From: Liolophura sinensis
Taxonomy: Eukaryota; Mollusca; Polyplacophora; Chitonida; Chitonidae
Assembly (NCBI RefSeq): GCF_032854445.1
Contig: NC_088297.1
Span: forward strand, 15,759,127-15,823,126
Direction of reading: 5' to 3'
Length of the DNA stretch: 64,000 nt
The position numbers and the translations under genes were made by a program. The stretch's first letter is position 1. The number at the start of each line of letters is the position of its first letter. The notes under the pieces are model-generated. The model ran no database searches. It worked only from the letters and a program-made list of their open reading frames with translations, and was not told where the DNA came from. Shown piece by piece: positions 36,401 to 47,200 of this stretch.

Positions 36401-39400
36401 ACGCTGTACTCAAGAACATTTCACTTATAAGACGGTTGACAGCATTATGGTGGGAGGAAACCGGGTAGAGCCCGGGGGAAACCCACGACCAGGTTGACAG
36501 GCCTTCCCAAAAGAGAAAAAATAGCTTCTTAACAATGATTAGCCCATACTGGCTTCCTCTTCAGCCTTACGTCTGCCAGCAACCTACGATGGTGGTAAGT
36601 TTCTCCCGGGCGCTGTCCGATTTCCTCCCATCTAAATGCTGACTGCCGTCTTATAAGTGAAATATTCTTGAGTACCTCTTTAGACACCAAGCACAGAAAT
36701 AAATTTAAAAAAAATACTGGTTAGTAACCATTTATTTTTAGGTAGGCCTTCCTTTTGTTTGTAAGATGCAAATGGGAAGAACATTTTTAACAACAAACTT
36801 TCGCCTTCGTTTCACTTCCAGCTTTGTTATCGCTGCTGTCTCTCCAGCCGTGGTGGTACCGGAGATGCTGAAGCTGGTTGTCCGCGGGTACGGGATACAA
36901 CAGGGCGTGCCCACTCTGGTAATAGCAGCCTCAAGTATAGACGACGTCCTGGCACTCACTGGATTCAGCCTTTCTTTGGTTCTGGCCTTCGCAACGGGTA
37001 AGCTTCGAGTAAGATGACACGAACATTTGGTCAAAATTTCATTTTAGATCGAACGTTTTGCTTCAAAAATTTGATGTCATATTCAAGAAATATGTGTTCA
37101 ACTGTTAAAATGGTGAACCAAATGACACGAACGTTTTGCACAAACTTTTACATAAGCTGGATTCTATCTCTCTATTCTTTTGAGGCCAATCTAACAAATG
37201 AAGGCCGCTTTGTCTATAAGAGAAATCTCTAGAAATGGAGTATATCAATTACAAACTAGATTTTTCATGATCATTTTAATGGGCACAAATATTTTTTCAT
37301 AAAGAAAAAAAAATTAATCTTAATTATTAAAATATGCTCTATCTTTATCCCTTTTTTCAATTTACGTAAGGTAATATCGCAGACACCGTGACTAAGGGGC
37401 CACGTGAGGTGATATCTGGAGTGATTGTTGGAATCCTGTATGGCCTACTGATGTGGTATATACCTAACAAGAGAAACGTGAGAGAACTGTGTATACCACA
37501 TGTCATTTGTACATCTGTAAACAAAATTTGTTCTTTTGATTGAAAACCGTAACGTGTTATCAATATGCAAATTCTACATATGTTAAAAAACTAGACCTTT
37601 ATTTTGAAATCCGTATTAAAAGAATGCACTTTCTGCATGTTAAAAGAAACTGGCCTTTTATGGAAAACAGGGTATAATTCCTGCAAATTCTGCTAAAAAA
37701 ACTGGCCCTTTTTATTGAAAACTGCGTAACTACGTTCAAATTCTACTAAATCTGTAAATTTGTAAAAACTGACCATTTTGATTTATCTGATGCAAGTATG
37801 GTATAGGTCTTAAATGCATAATAGCAACATTATTATTGTCGGGAATTTCGGAGTTGACCGTATGACCGTATGTATGTATGTAGAGACAAATTATGAACAA
37901 GCAAATATGTCCTTAAATACAAATAGTCAATTATCAACAGTCGTCATGTCTTTTGAACACAAGAGGTAACTCAGCCTCAGCCCTGAAATGACAACGTCCC
38001 CACTGCTCTTGGGGAAATTTAAATGCCAACATCCTCTCCGGCCGTTAGTGGGAAGTTCCGTCAGTAACCTGCGGATGTTCGTGGGTTTCCCCCGGGCTCT
38101 GCCGGTTTCCCCCCACCATAATGCTGGCCGCCGTCGTATATGTGAACTTGAGTACGGCGTAAAACACCAATCAAATAAATAAATAAACGAATAAATGCCA
38201 ACAAGCTGGATAACTGTTTGCCTTATGCATTTCATGGCTTTCAACAAATCCACGGGACCTTCTTAAAACCATTATGACCCTCGGCAGTTACCAACAGTTC
38301 AGCAAATTCCGTGTATTTTTTTCCATTCTTTGCGACATCTGATACTTGACATGGGTTCGAGGACAGTTTCGAGTCGAAAGTTTCGAAAAATACATTTTAA
38401 GAAATTCAAGAAACGTGCTTTTGTTTATACCACCTATGACACACTACTCACCTTCGTAATGAGGCATCAATGGATACAGATATATGGCTTATACTCTAAT
38501 ACGGTCGAATGTTTTATACATAAGTACATATATCATTTTTAAAGTGTTTGGTCAGACCCGGCCCGGGCTGGATCCCACGTCTTTTGGACTCCCGGATCCC
38601 AAATTGAATGTTGCACACATTTTGAGTTCTCTCAATGCAAAAACCAGTCGATCAGTCGATCAGTCAATACATCAAATATCTGCCGAATTTTCTGCCGTTT
38701 CAATTATAAAATGTCAACTTGCAGAACCACCGCACAATCTTGAGATTCTTCATGTTGATGGGAGGCGCCATTTTGTTTGTGTTCGGGACGGAAGACGCGT
38801 CCCTCCAATCTGCTGGACCAATCGGCTGTCTCACGGCGGCGTTCGTGGCTGCGTACAAATGGCGGAAACAAGGCTGGAAGGGCACAACGGTAGCCTTTAT
38901 ATTATACTTATGTTGCAACTTATGTGTTTTTTATTATTTTGTAAAGCAAATAGTCAACTAGGCACTGTACAGTCTCAACTTCAACTAACGAGGACACGCG
39001 ATACTTGAGTCAACGTTTGGTTTTTTATTTAAAACATTTTCTTCAAAATGGCCTAAATAAAATGCATGAGTTTCCACAGTTCTTCCCTGTGAGAAGTTCA
39101 TCAGTGGAAAAGAAATCAATAATTAACCACTGTGACGACTTCAATCAGCGACGTTAGCATCACAGAAGCCTTTAGTACGAAGACTAGTGGTACGGAAGCT
39201 TCAAAAAAATAGAACACATTTCAATGTTCAGTTGTATGATTAAGGATTAGAACTACTGAAATGGTCAACTAACTACATCATTTAACCGCGGATGCGCTGT
39301 GCCATTACAGTAAACGGACTGGGCAAAACGTCTAATGTCTTCGCCATTGATTTCCAAGAGCCTTTACTCAATGTGTTTACACTTGAACCGTTCTTCTATA

Positions 39401-42400
39401 TGGAGAAACTATGGTTATATAACGACACAATTAATATTAATAAAGAAACAACCCCAAAAAGATTTTATTCTTGAATGACAATCTGTGGGTGAATTGGCTT
39501 GTCCGGGCAATGTAAGACATTTTTTTGTAAAAGTTAATTTCTTGTTTTCTTAGAACCCGATGAATGACGCTATGGGGGTTGCCTGGAATATCTTTGAGCC
39601 TTTGATGTTTGGCCTCATCGGAGCAGTGGTTGAAGTTAAAAATTTGGATGCCAAAACCGTCGGTATGTAGATATATTGTTTTCACTGATTCTCTTATGTC
39701 AGATACCGGTACACTAATAATCTTAATAACAAATTTTGGATAGATTCTTGAACATCGGCCTGGGTGACTGCACGTCATAACCCTAATCCGTGAGATTGTA
39801 AATGTTCGAACGCACCTCCTGCCTAATCCGCTTATGGAGTATTTAGAGGGTTTTCGTGGCCGAGGTGGTTAGCGTCGTAATGATCCAGGAGCCTCTAATT
39901 AATGCAGTTGCTGTGAGTTCAAAATCCAGTTCATGCACGTTGGAAGGTTTTCCAGCAGCCTGCAGATGGTTGTGGATTTCTCCCGGTCTGCTCCCGCTTT
40001 TCTCCCACCATATTGCTTGCTTACGTCGTAGAAGAGAAATCTTCTCGAGTACGGCGTAAAACACCAATCAAATAAATAAATAAATTATCGGTATTTGATT
40101 TTGGTTGGCTCCTTTTCCGCTTGTTCTTTTCTATCTTCCAGTCGTAAATCTAACTGCCTCATATAGGGGAGTTTCAAGGTTTTTTTTATCCCTGAAGGTA
40201 AAGAAATGTATTACTGTACAGTATCACCTGCGAAAAATGTTAAGCCTACTATATTTCACAAATTGTTGTATAGAGTAGAGAAACGATGGAGAAAATTGCG
40301 AAGCTGATAGTTTTGTTCTTGAAGGAAACAGGTGCCATTTACGCCTTTAGAACGCAGCGAGAAAATGGGTAAATTATTGTCGACGAAACACGTCACATGA
40401 CACAGCATGACTCTTTTTTACCTTTACTCACGAAAGAGTTAAGAACCCGAAACTCCCCTACTGACAAGCGTTCTTAAGCATTAAAAAAAAATAAATTAAA
40501 AAGTCACATCATATCAAACCAATTATTTAATACGAAGTAATTCGAGAATGCACACGTAGGTACGCCACAGTAAAATCCACAATGATCACCACAGACAAAA
40601 GGACAATGCTCCGCATTTCTGTTCTAGAGTACCTCTTATTAGTGAAGAATCTTTCCCTACCAACGTGGGATAGACACCACAGGGAAATAAACGCCTGCAA
40701 AATCATAACCTTCTGTGGTAGAGATATGTATACATTATTCACTAGATGGTGCGAAAAATGAGAAACTGTGTTTTGTACTGTGTGTACATGACAATTTCAC
40801 GTAAATGTGGATGAAAAGCTAACTGTTGAAAAATCTAGACCATATATCCCCCAAATAAAAAAATTACAGTAAATAAAATGTTAGATGATATACATATGTG
40901 GATTATCTCACCGCAGGTTTAGGCTGTGCAGTGATCGGGATTGGATTACTTCTGAGAATTGTCACCACCTTTTGTGTCATTTCCTTCGCTGGGTTCACCT
41001 TCAAAGAGAAACTATTCATCGTGTTTTCATGGTTGCCAAAAGGAACAGTACAGGTATTGTACATACGTCAGAAACCAAAGCAAACTTCAACAGTCCTTAG
41101 ACGACTAAACCTTGACGAATATGAGGGAGAGTTGGAATGCATATGTCTTTGTATTTTTTGCCTGACATTGTTTGTGTCAAGGTAAAAAAACCTAAAGGTC
41201 CCTCCCCCTGTGAGAAAAAACCCGTTATGTAATCCGTATAAGTTTTAAATGCAGTTTACCATGTTGAGAAAAATGTTAAAAAAAATGAATTGAACTATTT
41301 TGTGGACAGTATTTAATGGTTTTTCATCTGATATTTATTTCACGTTATTGTTTTTTTTTGTCCTTAAAGAAGGTGGACCCCACCACTGGCTAGAATATTA
41401 AGGCTTCTGACCTATCGACGATAAACCATTCACACTCTCTCTCTGCTCCCACAACTTTCCAAGAATTGTCTTTGTGTAGGAATATTAAGACTTTCTGATC
41501 TATCGACAATAAAAGATTCACTAACAATCTCTGCTCCCATGACCCTCCAGGAAATGTATTTGTTTGGGAGTATCAAAATTATCTGTGCATCCCTTTGTAA
41601 ACATTACCCTTAGTTTATGCATATCATATTTTGATCGATGCGCAGCTGAAACTTTTCCCAGAGGATACGTCGCCAACACTTACACCAAGCGTTAGCAGCA
41701 TATTTTATGACTCCAAACAATGCGTTCAGAATCTCCTGCGAAGTCATGCTTGGCTTTAAAATGAACTAAAATTTTGGGAAACAAAGTTTAACAAATGTTC
41801 ATTACTCGGCTATTTCTTGCAATTTGTTGTTTAGTCCAAATCATGTGTTTCTAACTAAAGAGTTCGCCCTATTTTTATAATATGATTACGGGATTGAACA
41901 TATATCATGACGAATCATAGTATTCTATGTATAACCACTGTCTCCTCCAGGCTGCGATAGGTTCTGTGGCATACGACACAGCTGTGAGATTGAATAAAGG
42001 AGAATCGGCAAAAGCCGAAGGTTTGGAGGTGAGCATAAAAGAAAAATAAAATCCTAAAATTTGAACACTATGCAGTGATTGGTGATTTTTGGGTGTTATT
42101 TGTGCTGAACATTTTGGCATACATATAGTAATTTTCTCCTCTCCATGACTAAACTTGCGATTTTCAGACTTGTCCTCTTTTTAATAATTAACTGGGTCAT
42201 CATAGATATTTGCACCCAAATCCATTGTGAACTCTTTTTTTCAGATTATAACGTTGGCTGTCTTGTGTATTTTGCTGACGGCCCCCGTAGGAGCGTGGTT
42301 AATGGCAGTCACAGGTATGCTGGTTTTTTCTCTCCACTGCTATCGGGGCGATTCATAGCTTATAATGCATGGCTTATCATCAAGCGGGTGTTTGTGGATG

Positions 42401-43834
42401 AAATTTGATGCACAAATTATGAAATGTGTAAGCACATGTTTAAATCTAGATGTCGAAAAAGAGACTCTCAAACAAAAGCATGCGCGTACGTGGAAAGATC
42501 TGTCAGCAACCTATCGATGGTCGTGGGTTTCCCTAGCCGTCTGCTCGGTTTTCTCCTACTATATAATGCTGGCCGCCGTCGTGAAAGTGAAATATTCTCG
42601 AGTGAGGCGTATACCACCAAATGAATAAGTAAATAAATAAATAAATAAAGCGGAGAAAATTGGTTTTAAGATTTAAAAGTAGGACAAAATTTCCGCAAAT
42701 CCATCCTAATGAGAAAACTGTTTTGCGAAAGGGGGTATCTGGGATTGAACCGAGAAACTTCTAGACCTGCAGTCCACATCTGAGCTATACCTCCGTATGT
42801 AAGTTAATAGACTGACAAAATTAAAACAGGGTTGTGTTAGACAATTGGTGTTAAGCCACAATCATTCATTCAGTCATTCACTCAGCTGTATGACAAGGGT
42901 CATCTTGGTAGAAGGCTATTTGTCTCATGCCAACTTATGCAACAACACACAGGAGAAAGCACCGTTGATCCCAAGAACAAGTTTTCAGAATTCAATGTTT
43001 AATCAAGGTTCTTTGAATTTATTTATTTATTTGATTGGTGTTTTATGCCGTACTCAAGAATATTTTACTTATACGACGGTGGCCAGTATTATGGTGGGAG
43101 GAAACCGGGCAGAGCCCGGCAAAAACCCACGACAATCGTCTGGCAGATCTTTGCACGTACGAAAGCTCTTTAAAGTAGTGATACTTATATAATCTGTAGA
43201 CCCGTAATTAAGCCATTAAAGATAGAATGTAATCTTTAAAGAAATCCTTCAAACCACTTGTTTCTCCAGTTTTCTCCAGAAAACCCCCAACTTTGTTGCA
43301 AGCAGACCTGTGAGACACTCCCGGTAAAAGGCTCCAGGGAGCATTATATGGTAGAAACTTTAGAGTTAGAATCTCTCAAAGACCAAAGGAATTTGGAAGT
43401 ACTATCTCCACAAAAGATATAAGCCTTGTAAATCACTCTGAGAATACAGAAAGTAGAATACATCAGTTAGACGTCTCTACAGATTTTCCCAAATATGACA
43501 CCCACCAAGGTACACAAAACTGCCAAAGGGTCAGGCAAGAAAGATCCCCAAATTAGTGCTAAATGCAACTGGAGCTACATTTGGAAAGTGCTCACTGCGG
43601 TCTGCATTTATTTCAGGACCCCGACTTCTACAACGCGCAGATACCAACCCTCTGGATGACGTCAGCGAAGAGGAGGACAGCGAGGCGGAAGCGGAAGACG
43701 ATGAGGAAACAGGGGGAGCAACCTTCCCGATGAATGACAGGACAGTGACAGGGGAAACAAATCCCGGATTCCTACAGGAGAGCGAAGCAGCAACGAACAC
43801 GAAAACTGAAAACACCGTGGATAGCCGATTGTGA
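32979..43834 (+). CDS. SLC9B: Sodium/proton antiporter, SLC9B (NHA) family, 11 coding exons
   Basis: Joined CDS of 598 aa from 32979-33444, 35005-35092, 35368-35550, 36822-36997, 37371-37477, 38725-38889, 39554-39662, 40917-41053, 41951-42028, 42245-42314 and 43617-43834; all GT-AG and in frame. It aligns block by block with vertebrate NHA2 (537 aa in human): PPHG before helix 1, WSSSLR, IILVRAGLGLDPGALKKL, AAVSPAVVVPEM, GVPTLVIAASSIDD, LLRIVTTF, WLPKGTVQAAIGSVA, GPRLLQ. The ion-site aspartate pair is present (D286-D287), as are an arginine and a lysine equal to those studied in human NHA2 (R445, K473). Family knowledge: electroneutral or electrogenic Na+(Li+)/H+ exchange at plasma or organelle membranes. 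Odd points are a cysteine cluster near the N terminus and a long acidic tail. An acceptor 10 nt before the ATG implies an upstream non-coding exon. Confidence 0.96.
33445..34028. other. SLC9B intron 1, first part
   Basis: Intronic sequence without recognisable elements. Confidence 0.5.
34042..34334 (+). mobile_element. SINE type 1, full length with target duplication
   Basis: Head ggggctctgtgcctcagctg, B box gtgagttcaagtccagc, core, long AATAAATAAATAACTAAAT tail. The 13-bp duplication tgtatatctagga lies at 34029-34041 and 34335-34347. In SLC9B intron 1. Confidence 0.96.
35005..35092 (+). CDS. SLC9B: SLC9B, coding exon 2
   Basis: 88 nt. GMLVMGAVLRNCPPI then EEKWSSSLR; family members read LLAGFLIRN and HKWSSSLR. 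Phase 1 in, phase 2 out; donor ag|gtaact. Confidence 0.92.
35135..35218 (-). repeat. Dispersed repeat family B
   Basis: gacgacagtctgacagccgg and ttaaccggtgaaatatgg; in SLC9B intron 2. Confidence 0.5.
35368..35550 (+). CDS. SLC9B: SLC9B, coding exon 3
   Basis: 183 nt. TIGLVIILVRAGLGLDPGAL is the most conserved helix pair of the family, followed by VRLAFTPCLVEATT and the W-P-W segment. Acceptor tttacag, donor gg|gtgagc, phase 2. Confidence 0.95.
35650..36192. mobile_element. Inverted-repeat (MITE-like) element D
   Basis: About 543 bp, ends TTAAAGGTGAAGAAAACATA and the complement of TTAAAGGTGGAGAAAACATA; the inner parts also match loosely. No ORF. Compatible with a TTAA target. Lies in SLC9B intron 3. 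Confidence 0.8.
36365..36520 (-). mobile_element. SINE type 1, partial
   Basis: Tail tttatttatttatttgactg, core with ggtgggaggaaaccgggtag, ends in the middle region. Confidence 0.9.
36545..36712 (+). mobile_element. SINE type 1, 5'-truncated
   Basis: ctggcttcctcttcagcctt to gtgaaatattcttgagtacc and an A-rich end. Head-to-head with the copy just before it, so the pair can form a hairpin in the SLC9B intron 3 transcript, 110 bp before exon 4. Confidence 0.85.
36822..36997 (+). CDS. SLC9B: SLC9B, coding exon 4 (ion-binding site)
   Basis: 176 nt. Contains SPAVVVPEM, RGYGIQQGVPTL and SSIDDVLALTGF. The adjacent aspartates (residues 286-287) are the transport-site pair of the CPA2/NHA fold. Acceptor ttcacttccag, donor g|gtaagc. 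Confidence 0.95.
37371..37477 (+). CDS. SLC9B: SLC9B, coding exon 5
   Basis: 107 nt. NIADTVTKGPREVISG then a helix VIVGILYGLLMWYIP, equal to the EVVIGVATGSVLGF helix of NHA2. Ends at KRN with donor aac|gtgaga, phase 0. Confidence 0.88.
37478..38020. other. SLC9B intron 5, first part
   Basis: Holds a diffuse repeat of ctggcctttt / attgaaaac / tctgcatgtt-like pieces between 37540 and 37780. No gene. Confidence 0.4.
38028..38200 (+). mobile_element. SINE type 1, 5'-truncated
   Basis: cctctccggccgttagtggg, ctgcggatgttcgtgggttt, core with a short gap (tgtgaacttgagtacgg), AATAAATAAATAAA tail. Confidence 0.9.
38725..38889 (+). CDS. SLC9B: SLC9B, coding exon 6
   Basis: 165 nt, phase 0 on both sides. 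Encodes RTILRFFMLMGGAILFVFG, then SAGPIGCLTAAFVAAYKW, matching the GSGGLCTLVMAFLAG block of NHA2. Acceptor ttgcag, donor acg|gtagcc. Confidence 0.88.
39554..39662 (+). CDS. SLC9B: SLC9B, coding exon 7
   Basis: 109 nt. VAWNIFEPLMFGLIGAVVEV is near-identical to the AWDIFQPLLFGLIGAEV helix of vertebrate NHA2. Acceptor ttttcttag, donor g|gtatgt. Confidence 0.95.
39849..40085 (+). mobile_element. SINE type 1, nearly full length
   Basis: Head gttttcgtggccgaggtggt, B box gtgagttcaaaatccag, diverged core, intact AATAAATAAATAAA tail. In SLC9B intron 7. Confidence 0.88.
40164..40460. mobile_element. Inverted-repeat (MITE-like) element C
   Basis: 297 bp with ends taggggagtttcaaggtt and the complement of taggggagtttcgggtt. 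No ORF. In SLC9B intron 7. Confidence 0.72.
40917..41053 (+). CDS. SLC9B: SLC9B, coding exon 8
   Basis: 137 nt. LLLRIVTTFCVISFAGF, KEKLFIVFSWLPKGTVQ; carries the conserved R445 and K473. Phase 1 in, phase 0 out with donor cag|gtattg. Confidence 0.94.
41245..41345. repeat. Dispersed repeat, shared with 12085-12200
   Basis: gttttaaatgcagtttacca and ggacagtatttaatggtttt in SLC9B intron 8. Confidence 0.5.
41951..42028 (+). CDS. SLC9B: SLC9B, coding exon 9
   Basis: 78 nt, phase 0 on both sides. AAIGSVAYDTAVRLNKGE matches AAIGSVALDTARSHGE of NHA2. Acceptor tcctccag, donor gag|gtgagc. Confidence 0.93.
42245..42314 (+). CDS. SLC9B: SLC9B, coding exon 10
   Basis: 70 nt. IITLAVLCILLTAPVGAWLM, the last helix of the antiporter. 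Acceptor ctttttttcag, donor g|gtatgc. Confidence 0.93.
42485..42652 (+). mobile_element. SINE type 1, 5'-truncated
   Basis: cgtacgtggaaagatctgtc, ctatcgatggtcgtgggttt, core, tail AATAAGTAAATAAATAAAT. In SLC9B intron 10. Confidence 0.9.
42731..42794 (-). pseudogene. tRNA-Cys(GCA)-like pseudogene
   Basis: Minus strand reads ggaggtatagctcagatg, then gactgcaggtc (anticodon GCA) and ggttcaatccc, ending in taccccc. The order and words fit tRNA-Cys, but it is only 64 nt, part of the D arm is missing and the T stem pairs badly. In SLC9B intron 10. Confidence 0.65.
42870..43085 (+). repeat. Direct duplication, copy 1
   Basis: About 215 bp nearly identical to 44397-44612, including tgtatgacaagggtcatctt, ttatgcaacaacacacagga and the start of a minus-strand SINE. 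In SLC9B intron 10. Confidence 0.93.
43013..43170 (-). mobile_element. SINE type 1, partial
   Basis: Tail tttatttatttatttgattg, core with ggaggaaaccgggcagagcc, ends near ctttgcacgtacgaaag. Its tail side is part of the direct duplication. Confidence 0.9.
43617..43834 (+). CDS. SLC9B: SLC9B, coding exon 11 (acidic tail, stop)
   Basis: GPRLLQ, the family's end of the transport domain, then an acidic stretch (DDVSEEEDSEAEAEDDEE) and a Thr/Asn-rich tail ending DSRL. The tail is longer than that of human NHA2 and has no obvious domain. TGA at 43832-43834. Lies between two direct copies of a duplicated block. Confidence 0.93.
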
Positions 43835-44249
43835 ATGTGAAGTTAGTTGTTTTCGCGTTTTTACTAGATAAATAACAAGCATCGCATATCACGGGTATGT
43901 AAAATATGTAAATAGCCCTCGGAGAAATTGCCGCTTAAATTAAAAACCTACCAAAGGTCTGACTTACCTGTGATACTATAAATTAAACGTTGAAAAGTAA
44001 ATTCAAGAAACAAACTTGTTATAAATTTCTTTGATGCGTGCTGATAGGTAATGTGCATATATCGGATGGTTTAATGTTTACAGAAATTGAATTTAGTTTT
44101 TTTAAAGATAGTTTAAAATTATTTTATTTTTGGACCATGAGGAAGTGAAAAAATTTATAAAATTGTGTTCATTGACAAACAAGTTTAACATAAATTAAAA
44201 GTATTGAATGGCCGATACACTCAGAAGACACGTGTTTGAGGTTTCAGGC

Positions 44250-44300
44250 TGATGCTTTTTTGACTGGGGTTTGACGCCGTATTCAAGAATCATTCATTAA
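44250..44300 (-). mobile_element. SINE type 1, tail fragment
   Basis: gactggggtttgacgccgta followed by ttcaagaatcattcat. Confidence 0.65.
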
Positions 44301-44396
44301 TAAATGATGGTACACAGGTTGATAAACTTAAAGGCACATTTTGTACATATATTTTAGATTACATACAACTTACCATTCAACAATTTTAGATATTCA

Positions 44397-44612
44397 CTCA
44401 GTCATTCACTCAGTTGTATGACAAGGGTCATCTTGGTAGAAGGCTATTTGTCTCATGCCAACTTATGCAACAACACACAGGAGAAAGCACCGTCGATCCC
44501 AAGAACAAGTTTTCAGAATTCAATGTTTAATCAAGGTTCTTTGAATTTATTTATTTATTTGATTGGTGTTTTACGCCGTACTCAAGAATATTTTACTTAT
44601 ACGACGACGACC
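44397..44612 (+). repeat. Direct duplication, copy 2
   Basis: Second copy of the 42870 block, 1.53 kb downstream and beyond the SLC9B stop codon. Only a few base differences across about 215 bp. Confidence 0.93.
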
Positions 44613-44785
44613 AGCATTATGGCTGGTGGACAATGGGCACAGTTCGGGGAAAACTCACGACCATGCGCAGGTTGGTGCCACACTATCCTACGTACGGCTG
44701 AAGCCGAAGTCAGCATGAGATGGACTTGAACTCACAGCCACCGCATTAGTGAGAGGCTCCTGGGTCGTGCTAACCAGCTCTGCCA
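44545..44785 (-). mobile_element. SINE type 1, nearly full length
   Basis: Tail, core (diverged ggctggtggacaatgggcac), middle and head (gaactcacagccaccgcatt, ctgggtcgtgctaaccagct). Extends further than its sister at 43013. Confidence 0.9.
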
Positions 44786-45250
44786 AGGAGGCCTTTCATT
44801 TTTAGATAAACCGGTACCGTTTTTGGTATACATGGACCGAGTACTGTAACCAGGTCATACACCGGTATTGGAATGACGTGATATAATTTTTGCTTACCCT
44901 CACCATTTATACACATATATCAAACTACATGTATACACATTACCTTACATGAGACTAGTGGGTCGATATACTACATTAACTTTGTACATAAGATCATAAG
45001 AAAAACTACTGAACAATAAAATCGTACTACAGATCCTACCTGCGTTTCTTAATGTCATTTAATACATGGCCTTGTAATATCTTCAAAATTCTGAATGCAT
45101 GCGTTCCAATTATTATGCGTTGTTAGACTGCACCAAACTCGGACATAAATTTCTTTTGAAAAATGCATTTTTTTGTATATAACCGTGTTCTTAGACAAAT
45201 CCATATGACAAAATGACAAAATAAAAATGATATATATTTATCCCTTTCCC

Positions 45251-45465
45251 TGAGGCCTCGCTGGCTCAGACGTTGAAAGCGCTGGTTCGCTGTGACTCCA
45301 ACTCCGCATGAGTTCGAACCCAGTCCTCGCTCTTTCGAATGTAGCTCTGAGCCAGAGAAATCCAGGTAACATGCTCCGTGCACCCGAGTTTCTTCAGAAA
45401 TAAACCAGATCGCCAGGCGATGTATAAGTGAAAACTTGTGAGTGTGGAGTCAGTCAAATATTAAT
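45251..45465 (+). mobile_element. tRNA-derived SINE, type 2
   Basis: A box gcctcgctggctcagacgtt, B box gcatgagttcgaacccag, and a 3' module gtataagtgaaaacttgtga then gtcagtcaaatattaa. Confidence 0.8.
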
Positions 45466-45469
45466 TACC

Positions 45470-46450
45470 CACAAATTTAAGTTGTGACTCATGCACTATT
45501 TATGTACTACGTGTAGTGATTAAGGTCACAACTTCTCCCAAGAACTTCACGCCCCATGGTCGTAGCTGTCTTAAATTTTAGTCTAGAAGTTTTCTTACCT
45601 TACCTTTGTAATTCTAGACCTTTATGAAATAATTGAAATTTAAAATATTTTTCAAATACGAAACTCTGAGGCCTGAATTACAAAATTGGAAGAGGATATT
45701 TGTTCTGATTTCACAAAGTTCATAATGATGTTTAATATTCTAATTGGCGGTCATGTTTAAGTGTCGCTAAAGCACCACAACAGGAGCACTGTGCCCCTGG
45801 TTCGGCATTAACAGTGACAACGCCAAAATGAAAAGAAAATATCAAGTGTTGCAAGCTGGGTAGAGATGTTGAATATAACGTCTAAGTCAGGGACAACAAA
45901 TCATACTAGACAAAGCACTCACAAGGGCGATATTACTAGTTGTTTGCAAATAACGCCGGTGACACCAACAGTGGGTAAAGCACCAGCTTTTTAGTCATAG
46001 GTCAACCAGCCTAAACAAAAACATATAAAGTGAACACGCGTGTATCAAGTTTTGTTTTAATGTTAATATAGTGAATTAATAAACAATGTGCCTAACAAAA
46101 ACAACAACAGACATTCACAAATCGTATCATACCAAACACTGAACTGCAGCGCCTCCTGGCTACAATTCTGAACGTTGTGTAAAGTAAACTCGGCAGAACA
46201 ATGAGTAATCTGGATAGATGTTTACACTAGTAATCTTGTCGGATCTCTTAAGAACCTTGTCGGGGTAGGACAGACATTTTCAGCCCATAGATCATTGCGG
46301 AGAGGACAGGTTTGTGCGCCTGCTCAGTTGGAATACGAATATATCAGCGAGTTGAGGTAAGTCTATACTTACTCGTATAAGTGGCCTATACGTATGTTTA
46401 TCCGAATGTGGCCTATATGTCCTATTAGTATTAAGCATTTCCCTGGGTTC
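45470..46450. other. Non-coding spacer
   Basis: Between SLC9B and SLCO gene B; nothing recognised. Confidence 0.35.
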
Positions 46451-46451
46451 A

Positions 46452-46617
46452 TTTTCCTCTACGGTTGTAAGTGGGAAGGTCTGCCGGCAACCTGCGGATG
46501 GTCGTAGGTTTCCCCAGGGCTCTGACCGGCTTCTTCCCACCATAATGCTGGCCGCCGTCGTATAAGTGAAACATTCTTGAGTACGGCGTAAAACACCAAT
46601 GAAATAAATAGATAAAT
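46452..46617 (+). mobile_element. SINE type 1, 5'-truncated
   Basis: cggttgtaagtgggaaggtc to cggcgtaaaacaccaatgaa, tail AATAAATAGATAAAT. Confidence 0.92.
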
Positions 46618-46675
46618 CCTGGGTTCATTTCGCATGGAGTGACAATTTAGACATTTATTTATTTTTTTGATTGTG

Positions 46676-46813
46676 GAATATCTGCCAACCTCTCCCCCAA
46701 AAGTTCCCCACGTTTCCTCCGGGCTCTGCACGGTTTCCTCTCACCATAATGCTGCCCGTCGTCGTATAACTGAAATATTCTTGAGTACAGCAATCAAATA
46801 AATCAAATAAATG
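46676..46813 (+). mobile_element. SINE type 1, partial
   Basis: tccgggctctgcacggtttc, accataatgctgcccgtcgt, then a shortened tail (gagtacagcaatcaaataaa). Confidence 0.85.
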
Positions 46814-46814
46814 A

Positions 46815-46970
46815 TTGTATTTGATTGGGATTTTCAAGCTGTACTCAGGATTCTTTCACTTATAAGTACGACCGGAGAAGAAAACAGCTAACATGAGCTG
46901 GACTCGAACTCAGTGCGAGCGTATTGGTGAGAGCCTCTGAGGCACTGTTCTGTGCTGGCACGCAAACCAC
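46815..46970 (-). mobile_element. SINE type 1 with core deletion
   Basis: Tail gattgggattttcaagctgt joins cgaccggagaagaaaacagc and the head (ctcgaactcagtgcgagcgt). Tail-to-tail with the preceding copy. Confidence 0.85.
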
Positions 46971-47169
46971 TAGGCCTAAACATTTATTTACTTATTCACA
47001 TATGTTATTCTTCATCCCGACACCTAATCGAGAATTATCAGGAGATAGATGACAAGCATTTTGTCATTACGACACGTATTGCAGTTGAATGGTTCAATAC
47101 GATTTGTACGTCATAAGTATTACAATTTATGATCGTAATTTGGTGCGAAAATAGCTAATCTTATCTAAC

Positions 47170-47172
<3 letters not shown>

Positions 47173-47200
<28 letters not shown>

